NCBI RefSeq assembly: GCF_017985075.1 | Contig: NZ_JAGNYF010000001.1 | Span: 90,724-154,723 of the forward strand | Source: Flavobacterium sp. | GTDB taxonomy: Bacteria; Bacteroidota; Bacteroidia; Flavobacteriales; Flavobacteriaceae | Length of the DNA: 64,000 nucleotides | Direction of reading: 5' to 3' | In this document: piece by piece, positions 36,001-44,344 of the stretch | How positions within the stretch are numbered: the first letter of the stretch is position 1 | Layout: each line of letters opens with the position of its first letter | The notes under the pieces: generated by a model | What the model saw: the letters and a program-made list of their open reading frames with translations, nothing else | The model's database searches: none | Told to the model about the DNA's origin: nothing | Program-made: the position numbers and the translations under genes

Positions 36001-37156
36001 GAATTATGCAGAGTTATTACGATTACTGAATAGATTTAGTGAATCGGAAAAACTATTATTGAAATGCTTAGATATAGCCAAAGAAGTTGTTCCAAAAGAT
36101 AGTATATCTTTTATGAATATATATTCCAGTTTAGGGTGGAATTATATTGCACAAGTTAATTTTGAAAGTGCTATAGAATGTTTTAAAAAATGCATAGTTA
36201 TAAATAGTAAATTATTTGGTGAAAAAAGCATAAACACAGCAAATTCTTATAACAATTTAGGAGTTGCTTTTCAACACTATCAAAATTCAGAAAATGCTTT
36301 AGAAAATTATTTAAAAGCAACTGAAATATATAAGTTAAATAATTTTGAAAATCCAACGTCAATAGCTAATGTGGGTTCAATTTTTTTTGATAAAGAAGAA
36401 TATGAACTTGCTTTAAGTTATTTTGAGATGGCAAATCACATTCAGCCAAATAATTCTTTGACAATACGTAAAATGGGACTTGTTTACTTTGCCAAAAATG
36501 AAATTGAAAATGCATTAAAATTTTTTAATGAAAGTGAAAAAATATTACTAGAGATACAAAATGACTCAGCCAAATTAGAACTGGCATATTTATATTCAAA
36601 TTATGCTTTAATTTTTGAAGAGCTTGAAGATTTCAATAAGTGTATAGAATATTGCAATAAATGTATAGATATTTATTCAACTATATTTGATGACTTTCAT
36701 GAATATGTTAATTCAACCGTTTATAATCTGGGAAGGTATTATTATTTAAATGATGATTTTGAGAATGCTATTATTAACTATCAGAAATTACTCTTTATTC
36801 AATTAAAAAATTTAGGTACAGAGAATGATGAGGTGGCGACTTCAAATTTTAATATTGGTAATTGTTATATGGCTTTATTTGATTATGAAGAGGCATTAAA
36901 ATTTTATAAAAAAGCATTTGAAAAATTAAAAAAAGGAGGGGTTTCATTTCAAATAGCCAAATGTTACGAAGAACTCAATCAACCAAACGAATCACTAGAT
37001 TATTACATTCAATCAGCAGAAATTAGAAAAGATGACCAAGATATTGGTATAGAACACGAAGCAACTCAAGAAGCCATAACAAATGCAAATCGTTTAGCTA
37101 AAGAGCTAGGTAATGAAGATGAGTTACCCGATTGGATGAAATTATATAAACATTAA
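33020..37156 (+). CDS. STAND NTPase with zinc ribbon, HEPN-like and TPR domains
   Basis: This 1378-residue protein starts with a zinc ribbon (cysteines 5, 10, 25 and 28). A helical HEPN-like region includes RNRYLGHG (R190, H196). An NTPase core follows, with Walker A AEAGSGKT (about 399-406) and Walker B FILIDGLNE (about 467-475). The last about 450 residues form TPR repeats (for example NTANSYNNLGVAFQHYQNSE). This effector-STAND-sensor order is that of bacterial immune NTPases of the Avs/NLR type, where target binding by the repeats activates an N-terminal effector. By analogy the effector would cut RNA. It is the largest gene of the operon and is followed after 16 bp by the LRR gene. Confidence 0.75.
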   Translation: MSFNCQTPSCAIAISKAEFPVAINCPVCQTPLSEVVDSLSQEDIALIDSLPYVIAYPLQQTLLEKNASQRLNFLRDTFLNYLKYLGLLTASEFFNSPFKDRKIVDLFLQNLAQPSFGSWNAFTRECLLYLKTQKHVFFCPDLLEYYDTVETGKKRKIYNGEIEVIDSYNGGEIKQIKQTATGIGMLINFRNRYLGHGLTLDSVISENLWNDYFPIFRTLLEQLTFSEKFPMLKQEATVYFSLQGIEIKPFETNITIDSNVSIYNRDTNASMPIIPFFIIPGELAIESYEKANIMSYESNNGKTITFFSPEGIIKQTSGKLLERLNLLLRDKQKEIPFTPETFTKEVFVERIAEENKLMLKSLLNEKKVIEGIYQYREEMEIKLREWIGARANIFFIAAEAGSGKTNLLVEMQKQYVERNLTSLLIRASRMEKSSLKEELCFQLNMDYSLDIARYTALAGTQFEPSFILIDGLNESSNAEAFWQEILEISSAFEPGCLKFVITNRANTRTDLDRYVITEDQMQYIYGENKGHEARISAFTFWLTPLDMKEMESAWDSYVTKDKNRFKPLFSFNDIATFDRGLYLQINNPLVLRIFLETYKGKNLPKKGTKHLHVWKDWFATFSIEEQKFMTLLADAVWEQGENELLLDTVLNNKNLQLYFLNDTTNAPYQRLLTLGWISRYIKDLTVYVSFTVEGLLLYLLGTKLNQLNPILTTVAIDEILAKGTKLQKSAIESFLCEQALEGKIDLIAQLIDEGKEKLDLCVTPLLYFLKSQGVEKTVDKLLENPTENDWVLLELLRKEIKKNQLHNLQIQFDKHIYKIEGIGFFSQDLIKLSCLELYDAEFKLSEIENILLQKTFYNYLEIDKKKYLFYLIDLVCVISPKTAIEIYNEYLKNQVNEYISLEYLKLLQNIGQAYYKLPNNIDYALENFIKGNELLGDKKGFDYQIQKLEFLNSIACCKLQKKEFIESEIIFKNAIDYTNKFLGHNHFLFIMIYSNYAELLRLLNRFSESEKLLLKCLDIAKEVVPKDSISFMNIYSSLGWNYIAQVNFESAIECFKKCIVINSKLFGEKSINTANSYNNLGVAFQHYQNSENALENYLKATEIYKLNNFENPTSIANVGSIFFDKEEYELALSYFEMANHIQPNNSLTIRKMGLVYFAKNEIENALKFFNESEKILLEIQNDSAKLELAYLYSNYALIFEELEDFNKCIEYCNKCIDIYSTIFDDFHEYVNSTVYNLGRYYYLNDDFENAIINYQKLLFIQLKNLGTENDEVATSNFNIGNCYMALFDYEEALKFYKKAFEKLKKGGVSFQIAKCYEELNQPNESLDYYIQSAEIRKDDQDIGIEHEATQEAITNANRLAKELGNEDELPDWMKLYKH

Positions 37157-37172
37157 ATATTGAATAAAAAAA

Positions 37173-39896
37173 ATGAGCACAAACTATAAAATCAGTCAAT
37201 TACGAGATTTGTTTAACGATTGGGAAACCGGTTTGGACCAAGCAGTAACACTAATACCCTTATTTCCAATAGAAGTTATTAATGAATACTGGTCTATGGG
37301 TTGGATACAAAATCCAGCTAATCCAGATGACAGATGGAAATCCGATTGGATTAGAGCCGTATTAATGGCTTTTTCTTCTGAAGGAAGTTTGCCAAATGAA
37401 GCAAAAAAACAGGATAGAATAAGGCATAGAAAAGAAAAATCTTACTATGATTCTACAGATAAATTTGACCAACTTTCACTAACTTCAGATTGGAACCATT
37501 TATCAGATCAATTACTACATGATATTATTAAAAATTTAGGGGTTACAAAACTTGAATTTAAAAGTATTGAACTTTTTGAAAGATATCTGAGACAACCTGC
37601 CGATGTATTTGAAATTTCAGTATTTTTCAATATTTATAATAATGCTCCAACTTCAATAAAGGACAATGACCTTGCTAAAACAATTTCTGAGCGAATTCCT
37701 AGAGGGTTAGAAAGCTTCAATTTATCTATTGATGATAATTATAAAATTAATTTTTCTGAAAACGCACTTTCTGAATTAAAAAACCTAAAATCATTTACCT
37801 TCGAGAGTAATTCTAATAATGGTGTACTAAATTTTTCAAACAATTTACTCCTTGAAGAGATTACTATTAAATTGAAAAGTAAAGAAGATAACATTACTAT
37901 TAAAGGGCTTAATAATTGCTCACAATTAAGAAGTATAACTATTGATGGAGAATCAAAAGGTAGTAATATTATTGAACCTATAGAAATTGACAAGTTACCC
38001 AATTTAGTGTCTTTCAATATTTCAAATGCAATACATCTAGGAGATATCAAAGGGATTATTAAAAATGAACTTAATTTAAATAATTTTTATAATAGTGGTG
38101 ATGGTGTAGAGGGAATAAAACATATTGATGTAGAATTATGTCCTAGTATTGATTACAATACCAATGAAGTAGAATTAAACGGTGTTTTAGATTTAGAAAC
38201 TTTAAAAATTAAAGGAGAGGCAAATGATGTAGAACTTATTATGCTTCCAAAATTAGTAGAACTCAATATTAATTTGGTTGGAGATGGGAGGTCCATTTAT
38301 ATAGATTCTTCAATAGAATTAAATTCAAAACCTCAAATTGCTGCTAATAAATTAGCCTTATTATCTTTAATAAATTATAAAAACAAAGAGTTTCCATTAG
38401 TTGCTGTTAATGCAATAGGTGATAGACCTCACCGTCATTTTTATAGTGATGTCTATCAAAGTACAAAAGAGGAACGCTTATTTATAAATATTGATAAATC
38501 ATCACTTGAAACTTTAGATGGAATTGAAAAAATAAAATGTGATACCGTTTTAATTTTAAATGCGAACAACGAACTTAAAAAACTATTTAAAGACCCAAAT
38601 ATTCGTTGCGAAAGCGTTAAAAAATTACTTATCACCAATTCAACAATAACAAATCTGGAAGGGATACATCAGTTCCCAAATATTACTGAATTGGTGTTAA
38701 ACGATTTGAATCAACTCGAAAACATTAACGGTTTAGAAAATTTAACACAACTTAAAACTATCGATTTAACTAATTGTAGCTTAATTACTTCTTTAGAACC
38801 ATTAGTAAATTTGTCAACGATAACCGACATGAAATTATCAGGATGTTTGGCTATAAAGCCAAAACCAAAGCGATTAAATCTTTCGGGAATGCAAGTTTTT
38901 GATGAGCTAAATAGGCACAATAAATCAAAACCTAAAAAAAATGAAGCTAATTCTGGTGTCTCCATCAGTAAAATAATTGACTTTTTTAAAGCAGCAGACG
39001 CAGATAGCATCAATCAAGGTTTTATGTTATTAAGTCTATGCAATCCAGAGGAATTAAACCGATTATATAATTCTGTTGACTATAATGAAAGGGATGGAAA
39101 ATTAGTTTTTACTTATCTGCCAAAATCAATACTAGAAGATGAAAATAATGCTAGACTAATCAGTTTACTTCTATTATTTGAAGCTCCTGAAGAATCTTTG
39201 GCTGGACAATTTAGAAATAAAATTGAAGCTTTGTTTTTGAATTGTGATGTTGAAGTGAAGAAGGCCAAAATTTCTTTAGGTTCGGAAAACAATATTGATT
39301 TTACTCCTTATATAAATTCTATTGGAAAGTTTTCAAAATTTAAAAAATTAAAACAAATTCAAATTGAAGAATTTGCTTCTTTCGATTTTATAGATATGAC
39401 TGAGGTTCCATCAATTGTAGATATTCATATTTCAAATATTAAAGAGATAATGAATTTTGATAGTATGGCTATTAACAAAAACCTCGTTAAATTGACAATT
39501 CAAGAACAATATTATGTCGGCCAATCTGCTGCCAATGCAACACACCTTCTTGATGTTGCTTTTTCAAGTAACTTTGCGAGTTTAGAGTATCTAAAATTAA
39601 ATCTAAATTGCAATTCTATTACTGGCTTAGAACTTTTAGTAAACTGCAATGATTTAAGATTAATTATCCACGCTGCATTAAATAGGCTTACCTTAAATAG
39701 TTCTATGAAAAAATTGGAATATATCTATCTAAAAGGTTGGTTTTATTCTGTTGAAAATATTGAACAACTATCAAAATTAACGAAATTAGATATAACGCAA
39801 GCATTTTTACATGAACCAAAATTTCTTATTAAATTACTATCTAACGAAGACTTTGTTTTAAATAATGGAATTTTAGAAAATACAAAATTATCATGA
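37173..39896 (+). CDS. Large leucine-rich-repeat protein, hypothetical
   Basis: The 907-residue soluble protein has a helical N-terminal region (about 1-190, with WYDSTDKFDQLSLTSDWNH-like Trp/Tyr-rich stretches). The rest is rich in irregular leucine-rich repeats, for example NLEGIHQFPNITELVLNDL, INGLENLTQLKTIDLTNCS and LEPLVNLSTITDMKLSGC. No signal peptide is present, so it is cytoplasmic. LRRs usually bind proteins. It could be a target sensor for the STAND or MoxR proteins. Its stop overlaps the MoxR start (ATGA). Confidence 0.72.
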   Translation: MSTNYKISQLRDLFNDWETGLDQAVTLIPLFPIEVINEYWSMGWIQNPANPDDRWKSDWIRAVLMAFSSEGSLPNEAKKQDRIRHRKEKSYYDSTDKFDQLSLTSDWNHLSDQLLHDIIKNLGVTKLEFKSIELFERYLRQPADVFEISVFFNIYNNAPTSIKDNDLAKTISERIPRGLESFNLSIDDNYKINFSENALSELKNLKSFTFESNSNNGVLNFSNNLLLEEITIKLKSKEDNITIKGLNNCSQLRSITIDGESKGSNIIEPIEIDKLPNLVSFNISNAIHLGDIKGIIKNELNLNNFYNSGDGVEGIKHIDVELCPSIDYNTNEVELNGVLDLETLKIKGEANDVELIMLPKLVELNINLVGDGRSIYIDSSIELNSKPQIAANKLALLSLINYKNKEFPLVAVNAIGDRPHRHFYSDVYQSTKEERLFINIDKSSLETLDGIEKIKCDTVLILNANNELKKLFKDPNIRCESVKKLLITNSTITNLEGIHQFPNITELVLNDLNQLENINGLENLTQLKTIDLTNCSLITSLEPLVNLSTITDMKLSGCLAIKPKPKRLNLSGMQVFDELNRHNKSKPKKNEANSGVSISKIIDFFKAADADSINQGFMLLSLCNPEELNRLYNSVDYNERDGKLVFTYLPKSILEDENNARLISLLLLFEAPEESLAGQFRNKIEALFLNCDVEVKKAKISLGSENNIDFTPYINSIGKFSKFKKLKQIQIEEFASFDFIDMTEVPSIVDIHISNIKEIMNFDSMAINKNLVKLTIQEQYYVGQSAANATHLLDVAFSSNFASLEYLKLNLNCNSITGLELLVNCNDLRLIIHAALNRLTLNSSMKKLEYIYLKGWFYSVENIEQLSKLTKLDITQAFLHEPKFLIKLLSNEDFVLNNGILENTKLS

Positions 39897-41050
39897 GTAC
39901 AACTAACCAAGAAGGATGCCTAGGCGCTCGATTAGGTGGAGCTGAAATGCAAAGAGTTTTAAATCAACTTTTTGAAGCCAACCTAGCATTAGAGGAAAAA
40001 ACGGGGAAACGTCCAACGCCAATTTGTATTTGGGGAACCCATGGTATGGGTAAAACTCAAATTGCGATGGATATTGCCAAATCTAAAAAATGGAAAATTG
40101 CCTATTGTGCTCCGGCGCAATTTGAAGAAATGGGTGATTTACATGGATTACCATTCAAAATAGACCCAGACCCAACTAAAATTGGAGACGAACGAACTGC
40201 CTATATGCCACCAGATTGGGTGCCTACAGATGAAGGTCCTGGAATATTATTATTAGACGATATGAATCGTGCCGATGATAGAATTCTAAGGGGAACGATG
40301 CAGTTATTACAAAATTTTGAAATGTTTTCTTGGTCGTTGCCACCAAAATGGCAAATTATTGCTACAGCAAATCCAGATAGTGGCGATTATTCGGTTACAC
40401 CAATGGATGACGCAATGCTAACAAGAATGTTGCACCTGACATTAAATTTTGATGTTAAATCGTGGGCAGAATGGGCAATAAAAAATGGAATTGATGGAAG
40501 AGGAGTCGATTTTATTTTAACTTATCCAGAAGTAATCACTTTCAGACGAACTACCCCTAGGTCATTGGTTCAATTTTTCGGTCAAATACATACAATTCCT
40601 GATTTAGCAGCGTCGATTGATTTGGTATCAATTATTGCATCTAGCTGTTTGGACGATGAAACAGTAACTAGTTTTATTACATTTATTCAAAGTGCGCTTA
40701 CAAAAATTCCAAATCCATCGATAATATTAAACGCTGAAAAACCAGATGATTTTATAGCTATTGTAAATGAATTAGCAACAGGAGATGGAGGATTTAAGAG
40801 AATAGATTTAGTAAATACTTTGTGCACTAGAATTACTATTGAACTTAAAAATTCAGATTTTACACCGCACAAAAATTTAGCAACTAACTTAACATCTTTC
40901 CTTTTAATGGATATAATTCCTGGCGATTTAAGATTTGCTTTGCATCGTGATTTATCTGGAATTGGAAGTAGTAATTTGCCTTCATCAAAAGGGGTATTAG
41001 AAGCATGCAAAAATCCTAAAGTTGGAGAAGCAATTGTAAAGATGATTTAA
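39893..41050 (+). CDS. MoxR-family AAA+ ATPase
   Basis: The 385-residue ATPase has Walker A GTHGMGKT (residues 48-55), Walker B ILLLDDMNR (about 119-127) and a sensor-1 segment ATANPDSGDYSV. The pre-sensor LTRMLHL and RTTPRSLV regions are as in MoxR proteins. MoxR ATPases act as chaperones that load or activate partner proteins, typically together with a von Willebrand A protein. Here the gene overlaps the LRR gene by 4 bp, and the next gene, a metallopeptidase-like/vWA protein, starts 1 bp after the stop, a classical pairing. Confidence 0.9.
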   Translation: MSTTNQEGCLGARLGGAEMQRVLNQLFEANLALEEKTGKRPTPICIWGTHGMGKTQIAMDIAKSKKWKIAYCAPAQFEEMGDLHGLPFKIDPDPTKIGDERTAYMPPDWVPTDEGPGILLLDDMNRADDRILRGTMQLLQNFEMFSWSLPPKWQIIATANPDSGDYSVTPMDDAMLTRMLHLTLNFDVKSWAEWAIKNGIDGRGVDFILTYPEVITFRRTTPRSLVQFFGQIHTIPDLAASIDLVSIIASSCLDDETVTSFITFIQSALTKIPNPSIILNAEKPDDFIAIVNELATGDGGFKRIDLVNTLCTRITIELKNSDFTPHKNLATNLTSFLLMDIIPGDLRFALHRDLSGIGSSNLPSSKGVLEACKNPKVGEAIVKMI

Positions 41051-41051
41051 T

Positions 41052-42269
41052 ATGCCAAAGGAAATCGATAATCAAATAATAAATAAAGCAAATGATGCTG
41101 TTGCAAAAGCTGGTGTAGAGTTATTACGAAAAGAGCCTTTTTATGCACATGTATTATCCGGATTGTCGAGAATAGTTACTGAAGAAATACCAACTATGGC
41201 TGTTTCTTACAAAAATGATGGATTTTGTTTATGGATAAATCCTATATTTACAATAAAAGAATTATCCGACAAAGAACGAATTGCAGTATTAAAACATGAA
41301 CTGTTACATTTAGTTTTCAAACATTTATTTAGAGGAAGAGGAATTGATAGAGAATTAGAAAACATTGCTGCTGATTTAGTAGTTAATCAATATGTAAGTC
41401 CATGGCCTTTACCTCAAGGAGCACTATTGTTAACTAGTTTCCCAGATTTAGATTTACTACCAGAACAAACTTTTGAATGGTATTATGAAAAATTAAGAAA
41501 ATTAAGAAGTTCAAATGCGGCAGAAAAACACCCAAAAAGTAAAAGTACCTTAGATTCAATTGAAACAAATAAAAATTCTAGAGGTAATCATGATTTGTGG
41601 GGTGCTGAAAAAAAAGATGGACAAAACACCAATGAAAAAGTACTTGATGTTGCAATAAAAAAATTAATTGGTCAAGCTTTACAAAAATCTGGGACTAAAA
41701 ACATTGGAAGTTTACCTCTAGAAATTCAAAGAGAATTAACCAGGCTAAATGAAAAACCAAAAGTATCTTGGAAAAGAATACTTCGTATATTTTCAAATTC
41801 ATGTGGTAAAACCAAATTAGAATCAACAAGACGAAAAGAAAGCACTCGCTTTCCTGGGAACCCAGGAACCAAAATAAAGCGACTTCAACATATTGCAGTT
41901 GCCATTGACACCTCGGGCTCTATAGATGAAAAAACTTTGCAGTTATTTTGGAATGAAATAATTGGTATTCAAAAAGCAGGTGCCAAAATCACCATTATTG
42001 AATGTGATTGTCAAATTCACAAAGTTTGGGAATTAAATAGAAAATCCACACTTCCTGAACTTAAAGGCGGAGGAGGTACCAATTTTGACCCAGTGATTAC
42101 TTGGTTAAATAAAAACAGAAATTTAGGGATAGGAGGATGTGTGTATTTCACAGATGGTTATGCAACAAAACCAACAATAAAACCAAATTGTTCAATATTA
42201 TGGACATTATATGGCGCAGCTGAAGACACATCGCATTTAACTCCTGGTAAAGTGATAAGGATTGAGTAA
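41052..42269 (+). CDS. Metallopeptidase-like domain plus von Willebrand A protein (DUF2201-like)
   Basis: The 405-residue protein has an N-terminal domain with HELLH (82-86) and His90, as in DUF2201 putative metallopeptidases. The C-terminal vWA domain has the MIDAS residues DTSGS (286-290), a Thr in GGGGTNF (about 338-344) and a YFTDGYA strand (about 363-370). MoxR-vWA pairs remodel or activate other complexes. In conflict systems a third protein, here perhaps the STAND or LRR protein, often joins. It ends the plus operon 10 bp before the end of the minus operon. Confidence 0.88.
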   Translation: MPKEIDNQIINKANDAVAKAGVELLRKEPFYAHVLSGLSRIVTEEIPTMAVSYKNDGFCLWINPIFTIKELSDKERIAVLKHELLHLVFKHLFRGRGIDRELENIAADLVVNQYVSPWPLPQGALLLTSFPDLDLLPEQTFEWYYEKLRKLRSSNAAEKHPKSKSTLDSIETNKNSRGNHDLWGAEKKDGQNTNEKVLDVAIKKLIGQALQKSGTKNIGSLPLEIQRELTRLNEKPKVSWKRILRIFSNSCGKTKLESTRRKESTRFPGNPGTKIKRLQHIAVAIDTSGSIDEKTLQLFWNEIIGIQKAGAKITIIECDCQIHKVWELNRKSTLPELKGGGGTNFDPVITWLNKNRNLGIGGCVYFTDGYATKPTIKPNCSILWTLYGAAEDTSHLTPGKVIRIE

Positions 42270-42279
42270 AATTAATTTC

Positions 42280-42915
42280 TTAAACTATATGCAAAATATA
42301 TGCAACTATCAATAAGACAAGTAAAGAAATACTTAAGTTTTTCAAGTTTAAATATTTACCAGGTTGAATACCTTCAAATTTCGCTTTGGGAAAATTCTTA
42401 ATAATTGATTTATAAATTTGAGTAACATAAGAATCTAAAGAACTTGTATGCAAATTTATTTCTAATTCTTCATTTTTTTCATTTTTAAATAAAACTACAT
42501 AATCTGTTGCTTCAGATTGTATTGTGAGGCGGTCACTTTTTACTTTTTTAATAGAAATAAAATTTGGTGCCTCAATAGATAAAGTTTTCCCTTCGTTATT
42601 TATATAAATGATATTGTCCTTACCAATTTGAATTTCACAATTTCTATTTTTGAAAGTAGTATAAATTCTACTAGCCCAAGTAATAATAAATATAATTGTC
42701 ATAAACCAACCATACCATGGAATATCTTTTATATAATACAATTGAGCTATAATTAATATCCCGATTAACCCAATTTGAAAAAACTCATAAAAGAAGTGTC
42801 TGTTCAAAATTAAAACATAACCTTTTCGTGTTCCATTAAAATAATAATTGTCTAATAGATAATCGACAATTAAATAAACATTGACAAATAATAATATTAT
42901 GATAAGGGTTTCCAT
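42280..42915 (-). CDS. Membrane protein with PH-like middle domain, hypothetical
   Basis: The 211 residues hold about three N-terminal transmembrane helices (about 3-20, 42-60 and 66-82), a soluble beta-rich part (about 95-170, possibly PH-like) and a C-terminal helix (about 192-209). No named family is certain. It is the last gene of the minus operon, reached after 26 bp, and its stop faces the vWA gene's stop. Confidence 0.5.
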   Translation of the reverse strand: METLIIILLFVNVYLIVDYLLDNYYFNGTRKGYVLILNRHFFYEFFQIGLIGILIIAQLYYIKDIPWYGWFMTIIFIITWASRIYTTFKNRNCEIQIGKDNIIYINNEGKTLSIEAPNFISIKKVKSDRLTIQSEATDYVVLFKNEKNEELEINLHTSSLDSYVTQIYKSIIKNFPKAKFEGIQPGKYLNLKNLSISLLVLLIVAYILHIV

Positions 42916-42941
42916 GGTAGTTATTTATTAATTTATTTTTT

Positions 42942-43433
42942 TTACCAACTAGTCGAAAAAGGCCAATAAATCGAATTTAGTTGTTCTAAAATCTTAATTG
43001 GAAATTTTGGTGTAGTATAAAATGTAGTGTCCTTTATTTCTTCATTTTCAAAGTTTAAAATAAAACAATCTTCCTCGTCGCTATACAGAAGATATTTATT
43101 AATTATTGTTTGAAATTCTTTAAAAACTTCCTTATCCATTTCGTCAAGTTCTATTGAAACTTCATTGATTTCTTCATTGAAATGTTCGTACTCCCAATCT
43201 GTAGGAAAAGAAGAATAGGCTCTATTAATTTTGGAGGTATTAGGGTTGGAACCATACTTTACATAAGAACATTCTTCTTGACAACCTCCACCAGAATAAC
43301 CAATCACAACAACATAGTGACGAAAGGAATTTGAATCTGGTAAAAATTTTCTTTTATAACCTGCAAAAATTCTTAAATTTCGAATGGATTGATTTTCTAT
43401 ACAATCATTTGAATATTGAATTAGAAATTCCAT
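42942..43433 (-). CDS. Hypothetical acidic protein
   Basis: This 163-residue soluble protein is not recognised. It is acidic with conserved-looking aromatic stretches (WEYEHFNEEINEVSIELDE). Cysteines occur as CQEECSY. It lies 9 bp after the next upstream gene in the minus operon, suggesting a cytoplasmic partner of the membrane components. Confidence 0.5.
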   Translation of the reverse strand: MEFLIQYSNDCIENQSIRNLRIFAGYKRKFLPDSNSFRHYVVVIGYSGGGCQEECSYVKYGSNPNTSKINRAYSSFPTDWEYEHFNEEINEVSIELDEMDKEVFKEFQTIINKYLLYSDEEDCFILNFENEEIKDTTFYTTPKFPIKILEQLNSIYWPFSTSW

Positions 43434-43442
43434 TTAATAATA

Positions 43443-43793
43443 TTAAATATTAGATAGGTAAGAATCCTGTTTGCCAACTTCTTGTTCGATCCATTCTGAA
43501 TCTTCATCATACCAATATCCTTTTCTTATATGGGTTGAATGGTCATAAACTATTACATATAATTCTGTTTCATTTGCAAAATCATATAATTCATCCCAAA
43601 ACGAAAAATCATTTAATGATAAATCTTTGTAGTAAAACAACAAAGAATATCCAGCTTCTGGATCTGATTCATCTTCATTTACAATTGTTGTTTTATCGGG
43701 AGTGCCTATAGTACCCTCAATAAATTCTGTACATTGTGTTTCTAAATCTTCTTGGCCTGGCCAAAAAATATTAAAGTCAAGTGTAATTGCCAT
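43443..43793 (-). CDS. Small acidic hypothetical protein
   Basis: The 116 residues are strongly acidic and aromatic (ESDPEAGYSLLFYYKDL), with no signal or membrane segment. Such small acidic proteins are often immunity or inhibitor-like partners, but nothing proves that here. It lies 36 bp after the DUF350-like gene and 9 bp before the gene at 43433. Confidence 0.5.
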   Translation of the reverse strand: MAITLDFNIFWPGQEDLETQCTEFIEGTIGTPDKTTIVNEDESDPEAGYSLLFYYKDLSLNDFSFWDELYDFANETELYVIVYDHSTHIRKGYWYDEDSEWIEQEVGKQDSYLSNI

Positions 43794-43829
43794 AATTGTT
43801 TTTTGATGTTTAATTATTTTATTTAGTTA

Positions 43830-44336
43830 TTAATAAAACTTAGGTATTGCAGGGTAAGGAATAAGTGTTTCGCAAAGCGCCCCTACGTATTCATCAACTA
43901 TTATTGATAAGCCTAAAATTATTGCTATTGTAATCAATGATATTCCTATATTGTTTTTTCGAATTTCTTCTCCTTCATTTACTTTGGTAAGTTGAAACAA
44001 TACTAATAATCCCGAGCCAATCACTAAAATGGTACAAAAAAGTCCAATCAACACAAACATCGTTATGTATCCAAAAGAACTAATTATTGATTGTGATGTA
44101 AAATTATTATCAGGATTTAAAAAACGCATGGCATTTAATGCAGGACTTATAATTGCAGATAATATAAAAGCACCCGAAATTACTATTCCAGTTTGAAAAA
44201 TGGCAAATGATGTGTTTTCTTCTTCTATTTTGTAAAAACGTTTCATTAAAAATGTAATTACTTTAAAAAGTATAAATAACGAGCCAATACCTATCCCAAA
44301 GGCTAATAAAAATTGAATAATACTAATAGTCTTCAT
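43830..44336 (-). CDS. DUF350-family membrane protein
   Basis: Four transmembrane helices span the 168 residues. Two internal halves resemble each other: EEENTSFAIFQTGIVISGAF and NEGEEIRKNNIGISLITIAI. This is the DUF350 (YjfL/UPF0719) pattern, a polar E-[x]-G/N before a helix repeated twice. Its role is unknown, but DUF350 genes are often near envelope and conflict genes. It follows the transglutaminase gene after 8 bp. Confidence 0.72.
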   Translation of the reverse strand: MKTISIIQFLLAFGIGIGSLFILFKVITFLMKRFYKIEEENTSFAIFQTGIVISGAFILSAIISPALNAMRFLNPDNNFTSQSIISSFGYITMFVLIGLFCTILVIGSGLLVLFQLTKVNEGEEIRKNNIGISLITIAIILGLSIIVDEYVGALCETLIPYPAIPKFY

Positions 44337-44344
44337 AATTAAAT

